Shown: positions 1 through 13,618, numbered from the stretch's first letter. The stretch is DNA of 64,000 nucleotides from Kingdonia uniflora (GCA_014058105.1 JACGCM010002114.1:1116001-1180000), one strand, 5' to 3'. A program made the numbers and translations. The notes: generated from the letters alone by a model not told the origin.

Positions 1-2565
1 AATCTTAGCTACCAGACTTAGACCTCTCCTCAACAAACTCATTCCCCTGCTCAGAACGTTTTCATACCCGGTAGGCAAATTTTTGACCACATCATCATGG
101 CACAAGAGATCCTCACTACAATAAAGAAGAAGAAATGAGCTTCTAGCTACATTGCTGTAAAACTTGATCTGAGCAAAGCCTTTGACCGTGTGGAATGGAG
201 TTTCCTGAATGACACCTTGAAAGCCATGGGGTTTTGTAAGAAATGGTGTGAATAGATTTTTTAATGCGTCTCTACCACCAGCCTCTCTTTTAACCTAAAT
301 GGGACCCCCTATGGACTCCTCAGGCCTGGTCGTGGACTCTGACAGGGTGACCCCCTGTCTCCGTCCCTTTTCCTTATTTGCTCAGAGGTCCTTTATCGTA
401 TCATTCTCAGCAAAGCGATCAAAGGTGAGCTTCACGGCATCAAGACGGCCAGAGGTAGTACTCCCATCTCTTACCTCCTCTTCGCTGACGACAGTTTTAT
501 CTTCTGCAAAGCAAATCTCAACGAAGTTGGGGCCCTTAAAGACGCCCTCACTACTTTCAAGCAAGTGTCTGGCCAAGAGATACATTTTAGCAAATCGTGC
601 ATTCTCTTCAGCAAGAACTGCCACCACATGCACTACAAGCTCATCCAGAAGCTCCTCCATATCAAAAAAGACACAACGGGTGACAAATACCTTGGAGCGC
701 CCCTTACCTTTGACCGTTATAAGAATCTCAACTTCCAAGATATCATCTCGCGAGTCTCTAGCAGAATTGAGGGCTGGAAAGCCAAAAACCTCTCCCACGC
801 CGGAAGGCTTACCCTGATTAAAGTTGTTAACTCAACAATCCCATCCTTCCAGATGGCCATCTTCCCCTTCCCTGTTAAAACTTGCAAAATACTGGACTCA
901 ATCAATGTCAGATTCTTGTGGGGAATAAACAAGGAAGGAAAAAACAAACCCCAACTCCTCAAATGGAAACACATTTGTCACCCTCGCAAGCTCGGAGGCT
1001 TAGGTATCCGCAAAGCCAGTTACCATAACCAAGCTATGATGGCGAAGCTTTTCTGGCGTCTGATCAAAGAACCGGACAAACTCTGGGCCCACAACCTCAC
1101 TACCAAATACACCCCCAAAACTTCCCCTATGTTAGTCATCGCTAAACCCTCCGACTCATGAATCTGGAAGGGTATCATCAAGGCCAGAAACCGCGTCTGG
1201 CCGGAGCTTAGATGGTACATCGGTGATGGGGAGAGCGTTGACAGGCTGGAACCATGGATTCCAGGTATACCCTACGGGCGCCCGGCTGGCCCAGCCCCCC
1301 TCAACCGCCCTATCACTCGCGTTGCCGATCTCATTTGGCCTACCAGCCGCACTTGGAAGGCGAATCTGATCCACAAAACTTTTCACAAAGACATTGCTGA
1401 CATCATCACCTCCATCCCCTGAGCAGATACTCAACGAAGGATGTCCTCAGATGAAATCAAGAGCATAACGAGATTCTCACGGTCAGTTCGGTGCATTCCT
1501 ACTCCATTCTGGACCAAGATCGGAAAGATCAAAGGAGTAGTTCTCAACCGACTGAGGGGCCTACCTGGGACCACATTTGGAGCCTACCGATGCCCTTCCG
1601 CATCCAGTTCTTCCTTTGGAAAGCAATTCAGGATGGCATCCCGACTAAGGTCAACTTATGGTTCGGAGATAGTGGCTGGAATATCTTTTGCCCTAGATAC
1701 GGTATGGAAGCTGAGACTACCACGCACACCCTTTTCTTCTACACCAAAAATCACGAATTCTGGATTAAGTCGTCCCTCACTCTTGATATGAGGAACTGGC
1801 GCTACACAGACTAGGTCTGCCAGACTATCCAAAGCTGCTTTCAGTTGAAAGGGGGTACCACGGGCATTTCTAATTTCTACGGCACGCTCAGTACTATCAT
1901 GTACATCATTTGGATCAGCAGGAATGAGCTCATTTTTGATCAGAAAAGACCTGACCCTGAGGATGCCCTCAAGCGGGCAAAACAGTTTTTCATCTCTCCA
2001 GACAGAACCACGCCTTTTCCCCCCAAGCCGGTTACGCCCCCTCCCCTTGCCAGCGAAGGGTGGCACATTATAAATGTGAATGCCTCCTGGACTAAACCGA
2101 ACGCTCTAGGAGGCACAGACTTTATTATCAAATCTCACACAAACTCTCTTATTTGTGCAGGTCACGCTTCAGCACGGGCAGCCGAGTCCGAAGAGGCGGA
2201 GGCCATTGTCGTGATCTGAGGACTGGAGGCAGGCCTCAGGCTGGGATTGGACAGAGTACTTCTTTCTGACTGTCAGAGACTGGTGCAAGCCTTCAGAGAT
2301 AGATCCGAGGACCTCTCATGGGGAGCACTCACTCTAGCCCCAGACTTGAGAGCCTTAGCATGACGTTTTACCGATTTTTGTTTTGAGCATGTAGATAGAG
2401 TTGTAACTTTATCTCCCACTATTTAGCAGCTAGGGGTGCAGCTTCCCCCATTTTGGTTTGTGCCATGCATGAGCAGGCATCTTCTCTTGTAAACTCTGTT
2501 ATTCCCAGCCATTAGGCTGTTTTTTATACATTATTCTCCTTCGCTTTAAAAAAAAAAAAAAAAAA
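1..2565 (+). mobile_element. LINE (L1-type non-LTR retrotransposon), 3' part, degenerate
   Basis: The window opens inside the reverse transcriptase of a plant LINE. In order I read: the RT motif KLDLSKAFDRVEW (about 159-197), a QGDPLSPFLF box with a stop just before it (about 340-375), the catalytic FADD box (about 483-494), the RT thumb with KYLGAPL and GRLTLI motifs (565-1161), a zinc-binding RVT region with WKAIQDGIPTK (about 1590-1800), and an RNase H start, INVNASWTKPN (about 2070-2105). A poly(A) run of 18 bases (2548-2565) closes the element. Several stops and frame changes (for example 1159-1161, 1421 and 2218) interrupt the single ORF2 expected in an active copy. The 5' part lies outside the window, so the target-site duplication cannot be tested. 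This family copies itself by target-primed reverse transcription; this copy is dead. Confidence 0.93.
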
Positions 2566-5500
2566 CTTGTTTAAAATTAATACCAAGATCGTGGTAATTG
2601 CAATTAAATACAGCTGAATAATGTTTGTACACACTGGGTAACTAAATGTGAATCCGTTCGCAAGTAACTAAGCACGCACGTGGAAGATAGTGTAGGGAAA
2701 AAACCATCAACTCATTACTGACGCAAGTGAAAGCAAGTATAAAATAGCTCATTAGGTGACAATGCATAAAAGTAAATCTCTACCTTATTTGTGTAAATTA
2801 ACCTTAGAAGAAACATTAATTTCTAAACATTTTTGCTACGTTTGTTCCAAAGATACCAAGGTGCCAGTTTTCATAGCACCACACGGCGTTCAATCTTTTG
2901 AGGGAATCTTGGAAACACTTTGTTGTAACCAAATGTTTTTCAAAAAATGTATACTCTCTTGGTATATACTTCTTCAAAAATGTATGCCCTCTTGCTATAT
3001 ACATTCTTCATAATGTTGTTGGTATCGCTTTCCGCCTCAACTTTCTTTGTAGCTATTCAACATAGCGCTGGAGATTTCATTTTTAGACATGACGACAATA
3101 TCTCACTTTTAAGTTCTGCATCCAACATAGCTTGAAGATACTGTTGCTCCTAGCCATTCTATTGCCTTAATGCTATGAACAGTCTTGTATTCAATTACCA
3201 ATATGTAAATTCTGCAAAAGAAACGCTTCTTGCGTAATTAACACGGCTCATAACTGCACTGGAGGAAAGAACTGGCAGAGATGAATTAGGATCACCAGTA
3301 ACGCATTAACAAAACATACATTATGGTCTTAAGAGTTTTGTCCACTAACCACTATTGTACTTGGCTGGCTAAAGGTAAAATCAAATGCATCTCCAGGGGC
3401 AAGACAAAATTATATTCTAATTACAGATAACATCATTATAATAAACCAAGAGAAAGATAAATCAATAGGGTTATAGATTGTAGGTACCAAAAAGGGAGGT
3501 TGCTTTGACAAAAGGAAATGATCTGTTTGCTTTGGGTACCTAAAACTTTGTTAGTAGGTTGAGCACTTGAGCTAGCATTCGATCAAAAAACCACGGATAT
3601 ACACACATTTTAGAATTTTCAGTAAAATATCATATTAGTACTACTATTATAAGAGCAGTACGGAAAGAAATAAAGATAACCACTCTTGAACTGTTGTCTC
3701 CACTCTCCAACTCCATCGACGACCAACAGCTTTTGAAGCTCAATGGCTGCCATGGTCATACATATTATCCCAAGAATCTCAAAGTTGGCCTTTTTCATCC
3801 ATCTTCAGCTTCTAGCAACCTAAAGAATATCTTATTCCTACAAAAAAAAAAAAAAAACACAATTCAAAAATCTGCAACTCTAATTACGCGTGATGACCAA
3901 CAAAACAAAATCTTGTTCTTCTGAAATAGGGCTACAGAAAGAAAAGAAAAGCAATAATATTAAAGTTAAATACGACTATTTAAGATACAGAAGGTGCTGC
4001 CCAATACACATTATCTATTCACGTCATCATTATTTACATCCACTTACGGATGTTAAGCACTATAGGATCACCTCAGCAACTCGTCATATAAACAATTTGA
4101 TTTATAAGTGACTACATAATCAAACCTTTGTATCACCGAATTTTATAGTGGCATTAATATATAGTGCATTAGTTATGGGAGAATGAAGGCAATGTATTCC
4201 CTGAATAGCGATATTGGTTTGGGCGTGAAATATTAACTATACAACCTCTTCTTGCCAAGCAACACATTTTTAATTTATTTGCATCACACTTTGGACTGGA
4301 TCTTGGTGGTGGATTTGAATCACCATCTCTTGTAATATTACATAAGATTCATATTCCCAAGTACTCTTATAAAGATCCAATATCAATAAGCAATGCCAAG
4401 GATAATTATTTAAGTTTCAAATTAACTCATTAAGAAATTACTTGAGTAATTTAAAGAACGTAAAATTAGTTTACCTAGCTTTTTGGTGTCCGCTTTGTAA
4501 CCTAGTCCTTCAAATCTTTTTAATGCAATGTAAACACTTGATAAGGAAGTCTCTTTGTCTATTAGCTGCAATAGAGAGCAAATATATTATTAGGGTAAAG
4601 CAAAACAAAATAAAAAATGAAACAAAGTAAATGAAATAATTAATATGACAATGAGTTTTTTGTGGAAACCCAAAAACATTAATGCCTCTTTATTTTGCAT
4701 GCCTAAATATGTCATCCCATCACATCTTTATATACTCTTAGAACCGACTTCCAACTTTTACACAAAAATCCCCTCACCATTTAAGGCACTACCAAATGTA
4801 CATTACCATTTGCACCATCATTATTGCATCCTCATATGGACTTTACCTCTATATAAGATGAGAGAATTTATTAATCATGTAAACTATTTGCTCGGCATGC
4901 ACTCTGCTAGATATGTTGTTTCCATGGATGTTTATATGATGGAATTGCAGTAAAAGTAGAAAATATTTCATTTAGAAACTCCTATTAAACAATCAACCAT
5001 AAGCGATGGTAGAGAATCTTCTAAGTACAACATGACTCACAATTAATTTATTGTATCACATTTTGAAACTGTATCTTGGTATCACTATCTCTTGGAAACA
5101 TTCCATAGAATTTCTATTCCCAAGCACTCTTTCGCTTGACCCAATGATCCGATATCAATAATGCCGATGAAAGTTCTTTTCTGTAAGAGAAGAGACTACA
5201 TACCAAACTCTGCACGGTTAGAATTCCACACCATTATCATCTTTGGGCATCACTAACACATTCGGACGGTCGAAAACTATAACAACCGACATTTGATTGA
5301 AGACACTGCAATTCCAAATGATTTCATCAAATTAGAAAAATTAGACATGCAAGACCGGTCTATAATGTCATATTCTTTATCCATCTTATTGTGAGCAACA
5401 ATCCAGACATACTGGAATCACTCCACAAGGATCAAGAGTACCAATGACAGTGGTTAGTTTCTTTTCATAAGATAAATAGATTATATTATGTTCACATGTT

Positions 5501-5817
5501 CCATGACACTTTTTAGTTCCTACATAGGAGTATCCAGAATCCTAGATAGTTGTACATCTTGTCATTGATAGAATCACATATATCTATTTCAACCATGTAT
5601 TTGCATAAAAACAAAATAAATCATGCATCAACAAACTCTCCTCTAAAACCAATTTCCTTCTTTTGGTTTGTTGAGAAAACCCTTCTCTACAAAGACAAAC
5701 ATTTGCACTTGAACTTCCTATATGTACATCATGTGTTATCTTGGTCTGTAGTTGGCCATAGCAGTCATAATAAGTTTTTATTTTTCTTTTCCCATTAGTG
5801 ATATTTGATTTTCCTTT
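2566..5817. other. Intergenic, no gene recognised
   Basis: AT-rich sequence with only short open frames lacking recognisable domains. It holds a 15-base poly(A) run near 3841-3856. It also holds two diverged copies of a minus-strand exon-like module (near 4352-4400 and 5127-5175, listed separately). I see no terminal repeats that would define a transposon. Confidence 0.6.
4352..5171 (-). repeat. Two diverged copies of an exon-like module (third copy near 8183)
   Basis: On the minus strand 5127-5171 reads IDIGSLGQAKECLG. 4352-4387 reads IDIGSL, a stop, then EYLG, so it is the same module with a short deletion. A third version at 8180-8235 reads GSLGYQSKRSVKECLG. Flanking bases are also alike at the first two sites: the module is followed in both by sequence matching the complement of ATCTTGGT. 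The similarity is too short to name a family. The spacing (about 0.8 and 3 kb) suggests old local duplication of one exon. Confidence 0.4.
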
Positions 5818-6456
5818 TAAAGCTTCACTAAAGAATTCACTTGCGATGAAAAAGAGCAGTGAGGCCATTGAAGGCATTGTCAGTCAGTAGTTTAATCAGA
5901 CTGTTGGTTGGACGAATGTGTACCCCCTTACCAAGAGACGTATGTGATACAGGTACCTGTTTTTTTCAAATGTCGTTTTATAAATAAATAATGATAGATG
6001 TTGGTGTTTCCGGTCATATACGGAGTTCGAGGAGGCATCACCATTTTGAGCTGATTTACATTATATACTTAATCAGGAAAAGATAATTGAGTAATTCATT
6101 TAACAACTCAATTTATATTATAGCACTATTCACTATTCAGTATACACAATCATGTGATTTCACCGTGAAATTAGTTGAGTATTATGGATAATCGTATCAA
6201 TACAACAACAGTTTTTCGATAGGTGGTTCTTATAATAACAATATTAAGGGCTTGCCTCTATTTCCTGGCATATCAATCTGATACATGCTAAAGCTTGTAC
6301 GATATTTAGATGAAAGTGGCCTTGGCAACTTGTGGAATTATTTTTTACTTTGATGCTTAGTAATTTATGTTGTTGCCACATTTTTCTCTAGTTGAGTATT
6401 ATCAATATTTTATTTTAATTTATATGCTTTGGCTTTAATTTTATATTTTCTTAAAG

Positions 6457-7249
6457 AATCACCATGTACAGCTGATGCACAATTCATTGTCCAAACACTT
6501 AATCCGCAAGCTTGGAAGTGACCCGAATATTGGTCAACGTGCAATGCTTGTAGTTTCTCAAAGGATCTCTTTATTAGTGGATAGCTTGGTTTTCATGGAT
6601 CTATTCGACTATGCTTTCCCAGATACACATAACTTCATGTTTTTGTTTTAAGTACTCCTTCAGAACATTGTGCCTCTTAAGTCTTTAGTATTATTGTAAT
6701 TTCATGATATGTTTTTTGGATGCTAACATGACATGTTTAAAGTTAAATTTCTTAGAAACTACTCTTTTCTTAATTTGGTAAGCTATGTTTGGAAATACAT
6801 GCTTCAAGAGTCTTCTTCTATCCTCAACTATCTTCATCTTATAGTGCCTCTCTGCGAAAAAATATAGTTATCTTTCACAAACCAGGTTTTTCAGAATGGG
6901 GATTGGGGTAAGTTTAAAGTTTCCAAGTAACTCTTATTTGGAGCAAGGACTGGGGTCTAAGTCAAAGTGATATACTATCCTTTGGGGGTTAGAGAACAGT
7001 TTCAGTGCATTTTCAGATAGTATGTATACATATATCAGATCAAATTAAAAAGTATACATGTATCATTGTGTTTGGGTTCAAACATAACTTCTAATTATAT
7101 GATGCAGAATCCAGCTCACCGAGTTTTTGATATCAGGTCACACACAGACGTGGGCCGGCAGTGAAGGATTTGACAGTGGAATAATGATCAATTGGCTAGA
7201 TATAAGATTATGTACAACCTTAGATAGTTGTATATGGTACTCACCTTAA
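6457..7249 (+). pseudogene. Two exon remnants resembling MULTIPOLAR SPINDLE 1 / PRD2
   Basis: After an acceptor-like TTTTCTTAAAG, 6457-6651 is open for 64 codons and contains SKHLIRKLGSDPNIGQRAML and VSQRISLLVDSLVFMD. After a second acceptor (ATGATGCAG, ending 7107), 7108-7249 continues with IQLTEFLISGHTQTW and EGFDSGIMINWL. From memory of the family, this pair resembles the C-terminal part of plant MPS1/PRD2, a protein needed for meiotic double-strand-break formation and spindle organisation. No alignment was run. The first exon runs into TAA where a donor GT should be. The second has no clear donor and stops at 7249, so the locus is probably dead. A possible upstream exon lies at about 5818-5940, with stops. 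Family identity is inference; the exon-like open frames are seen directly. Confidence 0.5.
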
Positions 7250-7475
7250 CAAAGTAGCAACATAATTAAGCACATCTTGAGCATCAGCTTGCTTTCAAGA
7301 TTAGACATGGATGATGCTTCCTTCCCTCTCCAAGGAACATTTGCGATAGTAGTCCAAATATAAAGGTGAATTGTGTCCCTTCCACAAGCCAAACCTATTG
7401 AATCCATGAGCAAATCAATTCCATCTTAAGTAATAGCATTCATATTTGATATTTTTGCTACTTGCAGATAGGTGT
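7246..7475 (-). pseudogene. Unidentified exon-like ORF, minus strand
   Basis: On the minus strand a frame open for about 55 codons contains GIDLLMDSIGLACGRDTIHL, YIWTTIANVPWRGKEAS and SMSNLESKLMLKM. An in-frame TAA, eleven codons into the read (just before DGIDLLM), suggests decay. The residue composition is typical of a real protein rather than noise, and it abuts the opposite-strand exon ending at 7249. I do not recognise the family. It may belong with the other minus-strand exon-like pieces at 8131-8235 and 9750-9917, whose splice signals have the same orientation. Confidence 0.4.
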
Positions 7476-8130
7476 GGCATCCAATCCATGAGTTAGCCTC
7501 TTAGTATTAAAACTAAAAAGAACAATGTTCCCTATGAGCAAATCTATCCAGTTTAGGTTATCCATATCCTCGAATAATATGCTCAATTTTTGAAAAAATG
7601 GGACAAGCCTTCTGTTGGACAACCAATGTTATTAAACATCTTCGGTTGGTCAACAACCCTATGGAAACAGTATGACCTAGGAATTGAAGATGGTGTTAAT
7701 AGGAAATCATAAGAAATATCTGTTAATAACTCTGAAACTCATATAAAGCATGTGAATCTATGCCAAATTAACAGGAATAGAATATATATATTTATTTATT
7801 CTGAAAAGTATTTAAGATCAATACTTCATCTCAACTAAAATATTAAATAATCTTGAGAACAAAATTGTCAATCCAACAAAAACCATAAATCTACTAAGAG
7901 CAAAACTGAGTTATAAAATCCAAGAATTAATTGTGAATAAATATAACTAAAATACTAATTAGATACTTTCCAACAGGGTGAAAGTGAAAGTAAAAGAATA
8001 GTGGTTAACGTCTCTGCTGACTATCTCATCTCCCTCATAAAATGGCAATAGTATATTTCCCTTAATAAAGTTTTGAAATGGCCCTTGTATGCACCACACA
8101 TACTAAATATGAGATGCAAGATATAATTAC

Positions 8131-8235
8131 CTGATAACGCCATCCACAGGTGGAAGGATATCATGATCCCCATATTACCCCAAACACTCTTTCACGCTTC
8201 TTTTGCTTTGATATCCAAGTGATCCGGTCTATGCT
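8131..8235 (-). pseudogene. Unidentified exon-like segment with donor site
   Basis: The minus strand reads GSLGYQSKRSVKECLG, a stop, then YGDHDILPPVDGVIR. It runs directly into a donor-like CAG|GTAATT whose GT is the complement of 8129-8130. It shares the GSLG...KECLG core with the modules at 4352 and 5127. One in-frame TAA suggests a decayed copy. Confidence 0.35.
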
Positions 8236-9749
8236 TTAGTTCCCATATTACACACATATCATGATCACCACTGCCAATACAAAAAAACTTACCATTACCA
8301 CAGATGAATAGGTACTAAATGACCGTATTGGTAGAAATGCTAATATTAGTATGTGGACTAATTTTTTTTGGAAACGGCAATAAATACGAAATGTTTTTTT
8401 TATTGTTATATTGGGAACATGATTTGAATTGCGCTTACTTGCATACACCACTTTAGCCAATTTAGAGTGTACGATTGAACTTGTAGGCGATTAAAAGACT
8501 TTAAGCACATTTTGACATGTCAAATATTTCCTACTTAAATCTCATTTGGTTGTAAACCAATACACTATTTCAGTATTATGTATCTTAGTACATCATTCCT
8601 TTTAATTGCCCAATTACATACCAAAGTTCCATGAAAATTGAGTCCACTAAAATAAAATAAATACCGAGAATCAAAAATCCCTTAATTTGAGATAATATGA
8701 AGGAAAGTCTTCAGAAAATGCAGTCATTAAGGCCTACCAGCGAATATGTACTCACGATTCATATAGGATATAACACTATAGGCCATTTAGAGACCTTTAA
8801 GTGTCCCTTTTCTCTTCCTACTCAAGTCACTTTCTTTCTTCTTTGATACTCAATTACAACCAAGAGTTAAATGAGATAAGTTTTTCTCCTTTCCCAAACC
8901 ATACCGAACCGAGATTAGGTTAAACCCAACAGATGCGAGTGAGTACTCTTATTATTCTATGCAATGAAAATAGGTACCATAAAATAAAGTAAAGACTAAG
9001 TAGAAAACCCGTAAAATTTAACTGGTTCAAAAAACTTGACACTACAAACAATATAATGCCCCTCATTCTTCTTCTTCTTGCATAAAAACGTTTAAAACCC
9101 AAGAAACTCCTCTAAAATCACTCCAGTGAATAAGTAACCATTATCACATTTTATCACCTCATTAAATGCAGATATAAAAAAACTGATTATTTCAAACAAA
9201 TCTTCTTCAACCACCACAAGTTTTCATTTTAAACCCCTTTACATAAAAATAAAAATAAATTGCTTCCTCTCTTATAAATCTCTTATATATACTTATCTCA
9301 GTTGATCTCTCAAATCAACTCCTAAGAAACCCAATATTATTATATAAATATGGAAAAAAAGGGATGAATATTTTATAGAAAAATGATGATCTTTTCCAAA
9401 ATTCAGGATATTAAATTACCCCTCACAGTTGTCTGGTCCATGCAAATGTTGTTGTTGTTGGGTCAATTATATTTGGGGCACCATTTCTCACATGGTTTAC
9501 TAAAGTCCCTTTATTTTCGGTAGAAAGACGAATGTGATTCAAAAAAATATATATCCAAGAGTAAGAAACGTGGGCACTATTGTCAATGTTTGTTTAAACA
9601 CATAAACCCACATATATCATTTGCGAAGCTACAATATTGTCAACGTCAAATGAATATAAACTAAATGATTTAGATAGTACATAAATATGAATGTCAATGG
9701 AAGAACCAAATTTAACAACAAAAATCCTAAAAATGGAGAGCCATCATAC

Positions 9750-9917
9750 CTTGAGGTCAAAGCCTTGGTTAATTTCAAGTTATAGTTCTTTCATCCCCAT
9801 GAGCGAATACACCACACAATATTTAATGTTTCTTGCTATGACCACGTAACTGAGCCATGCCTATTCTGAGTACCTATCCAATTCGGCATGTTTATAATCT
9901 TTACGTTTCTTCATATC
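9750..9917 (-). pseudogene. Unidentified 168-nt exon-like segment bounded by AG/GT
   Basis: The minus-strand acceptor TATTTTAG is followed at 9917 by a 56-codon frame, DMKKRKDYKHAELDRYSE, stop, AWLSYVVIARNIKYCVVYSL and so on. It ends LEINQGFDLK at 9750, directly before the donor GTATG. The length is an exact multiple of three and both splice signals are present, which argues for a former exon. Two internal stops (TAG and TAA) argue that it is no longer used. Family not recognised. Confidence 0.35.
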
Positions 9918-10370
9918 CTAAAATATATCCAATGTTGCAAATTAACACAAACTCACCATCTAAAGCAAAGCAGAAAGAAACAAATTAAGAAAAGCCGAAT
10001 ATGTTTTACGTACATTCATAATGTTGAGGATAGCTAAAATGAGACACAAGTCTAAACTTAATATAAGAGTTAATAAGTAGATGATGATATCTTATGTATA
10101 ACCAAAAAAAATAAAAATAAAATCAGAAAAAAGATCACGGAAGTTAAAGGAAAACTGAAAGATCCTTACATAACTAAAAGTTTACGGATAAGTACAATAC
10201 CTAAAGGAAGTGCCAATAAAAATTCAAAAAATAGCTATAGATATTTTCTAATGGGAGAGTATGCCAATTCCGAACACCTTTCGACATTCTATAACTTGGC
10301 CCTTATGAATCCCTAAACTCAATGAAAGCATTGTAATTGTAATAGACATGAGAAACCTATAAATATAAGC

Positions 10371-10373
<3 letters not shown>

Positions 10374-10415
<42 letters not shown>
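10374..10415. repeat. (AG)n microsatellite
   Basis: About 20 uninterrupted AG/GA dinucleotides. Shorter GA runs occur near 13043 and 13441, and a TG run at 13800-13812. Confidence 0.97.
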
Positions 10416-10422
<7 letters not shown>

Positions 10423-13400
10423 TTTGTCCTTCAAAGAAGAGGTTTGGAACCCTGCCCGATGGAGATGGATTGAGTTTGAAAAGTTAATCAACTTGTAGTT
10501 TTGTTTTCCAAGCAATGTTTCAAAACAAGTTTAATAGATGGGTACGGAGAAGAATTGAAAAAAAGAGTTGCTCAAATGTATTTCATCATTAAACATATCT
10601 ATGGTTAGTCATTAAACAAATAGAGAGTATTTCTAAGATACCTTAACTATATCATGTGGATCAATTAGTGAATTGGAGTTGGAATTTAAGATGAATATAT
10701 TTGTGGCACAATGTAGCACGACTTTAAAAAGATTGATTATAGATGAAAAATAAGAGGGGACACCACATAACATACCCATGAAGTTGTATAGTTTTCCGGA
10801 GCTTCTAGATCCAACTTCTATAGAGAGAACTGCATGAAAGAGAACCCTTCGGTAAACCAATTAAAATCATAGGCAAACAAAGGCTAAATTAGTCATATAA
10901 TCAACTGACAGTATTAAGATATTTCTATTGCAAAGAATGCAAGAAAAAAAAACTTGGTATTCTTTTAATGAAAAATTAATAATCAATCCAAATGCAATTG
11001 AGTTTCATCATAAAACACACCAACTATCAACCCGAAAGTGAAATTTCCTTAAAATCGAATAAGACCCCCCAATTTGCTCCAATTCTATGCTTTTAATTCT
11101 CTATCTCAAAGTTCACAAAAAGAATAGAGACTGATTAAAAATATCAATGAAGAGTTGTGCTTAAACTTCAATTTTACTCTGTTGAGAAACCACTTGCAGT
11201 TCAACATATCGAGCTACTTGATAAAGAGTCGCAAACATAGAGAAAAACATAGAAAAACCAATCTACAGAAACCTCTCCTGAATGTTATGTGGTGTGCTTT
11301 AAGAGAACAAAAAATTCCAACGTGGCAGAGCACAAAGAGATACAACTCAATTTTTTTTTGTTATTTATATGTACTTCAAAGTTAGAATGCCCTTAAGATA
11401 TCCCCCCACCAGAAAAGCCTTGAAGATATGAAAAACTCTTTAGAATCCTAAACCATGATTGAATTGGTTCCCAGCATATGCAATGATTCTTGCAAACATA
11501 GGATGCACTAAATTAACCTACAATTACCAAGAGAATTTGAGAAATGGTGAACTAAAATTCATTTCGAAGATGTTGTCCTAACAGATCTCATGAATTAAGT
11601 CAATGAAAACAATTTTTGTCTACTTTGTGTTGGACTACTAAAGAACAACTACAAATGACAAAAACCATTAAAATTTGTAAAGTAACTTTTTTTAATTTGT
11701 ATAATGTGATTTTAAATCCATAATCCTAATTATGATAACCTTTTGAAGTAACAACAACCCATATATTTTCCCCCTTTTCATATTAAACTTTTCATCACTA
11801 AAAACATTACTTAAAATCTTCTAATCCTTTCCACTCATATTCCCAAAAAAATTTAAGAAATTATTGTTCTTCTTAACTAATTGAGATAAAGGACTTGAGA
11901 TACAAACCAAACACCAAACTAAAGAGAAAAGTTTGGGATAGTTCAAATCACATACAAAAATAAGAGATCATAGGAAAATAAAACTCATGCCTAATATTAC
12001 TCATGGGAGATGTCCATCAATGGGCAGATCTTGCTTTCTTCTATAATAATAGACATCATTGGCATAGAGCATTGATCAACAAAGTAGAAGATATGTTGCC
12101 CAATATTTCCAGAATCCAAACCCATAATCATCCACATTTTTTTTTTAATCAAAATAAATCCATCCTCAGTTTACCTTTTTTTCCCCACTTAAACTAATCT
12201 TTACCCATTTTAATCCGATCATTTTTTTATGCTTTCCCCACTTCTACTATTTTTTGACATCCCTAACTTTTGTTCTCTCATATAGGTATCCACAATTGCC
12301 CAATTGTATTGTTGCGACATTGCGAGTCTTCCCAGTTTTAGGACCTTTAAGATAATAAAGACCAAAATTATAACTAATTCCAACCACCAAAAATAACAAA
12401 AGTACTGATGCTTGGTGTTTCTCAAGTTAGTCGTAATCAGAATAAACAAAAATCTTTTAATTCAGATGATCATAATCCAGGTTACTGTGGTGTGGCTTTA
12501 TCAACTTTCAATTTATGTTGTTTCTTTGATCAAAACCAAACTCCATATTGGCCGTATACCGTTCTACAATGTGTCGATACTGTCAAGGATAGACTGTACT
12601 TCAATTTCGTGTATTCTAGCTTATAAGTTTTCAAATGGGTTTTAAGATAATGGGTTTATGGTAAATAACAAATTGAATAATGGGTTTTAAACAAAAACAC
12701 CTACACCCATTTAATTAATTAAATAATTCCTAAACTTCTACGAAACATCAAGAGAGTAATTTTAAAATCAACTCAAACACACAAATCTGGTATGTATGAA
12801 ACAAATTAAGCAACAACTCACCGCAGAGTAGACGATGTCGAAGCAGCTACAAAACTGATTAAATTCAGGTTTTAGGGCTTGTTGGTCATTAGACCTTGCA
12901 CACCATTAAAGAAGAATATTCATTAATTCACCGTTTTTAAACTCGACCGCTAAAAACATTACAATTCTAAGAGCACCAAATAAAAGTAGAGTTGGAAAGT
13001 GTAATTGGAGAAATACCTGATAACTGGAAATTCACAGGATTTGAGAGAGAGAGAGAATCACAAAGATGTAAATCTTACAGTGATTAGACTAAAACTTTTG
13101 ATTTCGTAAAAACACCCGACTCTGATTGTTCGGTTCCTCTTCTTCTTCGACTCTGTTCCTCTTTTCGCAGCTTGCCTCTGTAACGAAGATAAACAAAATT
13201 AAACGATATTGGAAAATAAACAAAGCTTCACAGCAAAAACTATAAAGAATCCAGAACTTGCAGTATGAAATTAGGCAGAGATTTTTAGCGGACACAGTGA
13301 GTCTGAGCATCTCCTTCTCCTTGCCTTCACGGCTTCACCTTTGTTTTTCTTTGCTTCTCCTCTGGTGTTCTTCTATTCACATTTGTTCTCAGAATCAAAC

Positions 13401-13618
13401 AATGGAGGCAATCATAAAATTTTAGATCAATGCCTATTGTAGAGAGAGAGAGAGAGATAGATAGCATACCTATTGTCTTTGTCATTTCCTTCAAAGTTTA
13501 CAGGAGAAGAGGGAAACGTTTCGTGCTAAAAGAACTTTGAGTAAAAGTGAAAAATGAAAAGATGCAACTGGACCAAACTCTTTATTGGATTGAGTTCGAG
13601 ATACGATGATACGTAATT

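Larger units (their letters stand above)
7476..12999. other. Low-density intergenic or intronic sequence
   Basis: Apart from the two exon-like segments listed and a GA microsatellite, this is AT-rich with scattered short ORFs that show no domain. Splice-like signals on the minus strand (for example a GTGAGT donor near 12815-12822) would be compatible with introns of a large decayed minus-strand gene, but no continuous protein can be read. Confidence 0.4.

Noticed and set aside
299..817. 172-codon plus-strand ORF and its 138-codon antisense partner at 382-798
   Set aside because: Both are shadows of the LINE RT, whose frame reads FADD and the RT thumb through this region.
5584..5877. 97-codon minus-strand ORF
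   Set aside because: No domain, and composition is like random AT-rich sequence. It overlaps a possible plus-strand exon remnant.
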